Source of the DNA: Sulfurospirillum diekertiae
GTDB lineage: Bacteria; Campylobacterota; Campylobacteria; Campylobacterales; Sulfurospirillaceae
Assembly: GCF_002162315.1 (NCBI RefSeq)
Contig: NZ_CP021416.1
Location: 744,001-808,000, forward strand
DNA length: 64,000 nt
Reading direction: 5' to 3'
Below the pieces are notes generated by a model. That model saw only the letters and a program-made list of their open reading frames with translations. It searched no databases and had not been told where the DNA came from. This document shows, piece by piece, positions 63,935-64,000 of this stretch. The translations under genes were made by a program, and so were the position numbers. Within the stretch, counting starts at the first letter, position 1. Every line of letters begins with the position of its first letter.

Positions 63935-64000
63935 TGAAATTTATCATTGATCGCTTTGATGGCAAAAAAAATTATCAACAAACGTATACGGTTGAGAAAA
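63934..64000 (+). CDS. mfrB: Probable iron-sulfur subunit MfrB, N-terminus only (runs off window)
   Basis: 22 codons (MKFIIDRFDGKKNYQQTYTV, then EK) after the mfrA stop, joined as TAATG. The start resembles iron-sulfur subunits of fumarate reductases, but no cluster motif is inside the window, so the call rests on position. Confidence 0.65.
   Translation, partial: MKFIIDRFDGKKNYQQTYTVEK

Noticed and set aside
51337-64000. A genomic island or prophage in the accessory-looking right end
   Set aside because: There is no integrase, transposase, tRNA attachment site, direct-repeat boundary or phage gene, and the palindrome signature continues through it.

Overview
The window is about 64 kb of an AT-rich chromosome from a campylobacterotum (epsilonproteobacterium), most likely Sulfurospirillum or a close relative. 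The evidence is gene content and order. Three blocks follow the order I remember from Campylobacter jejuni: rodA/rluA/FN3 lipoprotein/trmB/ftsE/ftsX/M23 peptidase/pyrH/rpoZ/spoT/tyrS/nitronate monooxygenase/amidase; adk/aspS/nadK/recN/cbrR/tatD/mltD/rlpA/kdsC/lptA/engB/PBP2; and metG/small CxxC protein/fbp/mobB/lipoprotein/slt/yggT/gltX. FlgS, CbrR and the Tat-exported fumarate reductase MfrA also point to this phylum. I see no insertion sequence, prophage, CRISPR array or rRNA; there is one tRNA (anticodon CAU).

Layout. 1-5.2 kb: end of dnaE, flagellar kinase flgS, a class V aminotransferase, lrgAB. 5.5-9.3 kb: potassium transporter kup, a small exported protein, the tRNA, rodA. 9.4-22.6 kb: a long co-directional run for RNA modification, FtsEX-dependent cell-wall hydrolysis, UMP kinase, RNA polymerase omega, (p)ppGpp, TyrRS and a wall amidase. 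22.6-25.7 kb: cinA-like, adk and aspS on the minus strand. 25.9-39.8 kb: a diguanylate cyclase, nadK-recN-cbrR-tatD, then an envelope block (lytic transglycosylase, RlpA, KdsC, LptC, LptA, PBP2) with hisB and engB inside it. 39.8-51.3 kb: minus-strand housekeeping ending in slt-yggT-gltX-glnS. 51.5-64 kb: an accessory metabolic and sensory region with a secreted hydrolase, an OprD porin, a response regulator, a DASS-type carboxylate carrier, a kinase with two solute-binding-like domains, a Cache-only membrane protein, an NlpC/P60-like protein, a LysR regulator and mfrAB. This last region looks like a unit for sensing, importing and respiring dicarboxylates, fumarate in particular.

Three things stand out. 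(1) The 12-bp palindrome TTTACATGTAAA occurs 16 times exactly, plus at least 10 one- or two-mismatch copies, against roughly 0.02 expected from base composition. Most copies lie inside genes, where they write LHV(K/N) or FTCK into unrelated proteins. Two near copies merge with Shine-Dalgarno sequences and one sits at a predicted transcription start. I know of no description of this element. (2) The glutamyl-tRNA synthetase gene has lost its HIGH motif (SLES at the aligned position) and directly follows, with overlap, a gene for a glutaminyl-tRNA synthetase with a YqeY/GatB-type tail. This looks like replacement of the indirect Gln-tRNA route, with decay or repurposing of the old enzyme. (3) Four genes (rluA-like, M23 peptidase, mltD-like, two-domain sensor kinase) are each broken near the N-terminus by a one-base shift in or beside a short A or T tract, with the expected start or signal peptide intact in another frame. 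These are either assembly errors or slippage-controlled switches.

Translations come from reading the sequence. Family names come from motifs and remembered family features; no database search was run.
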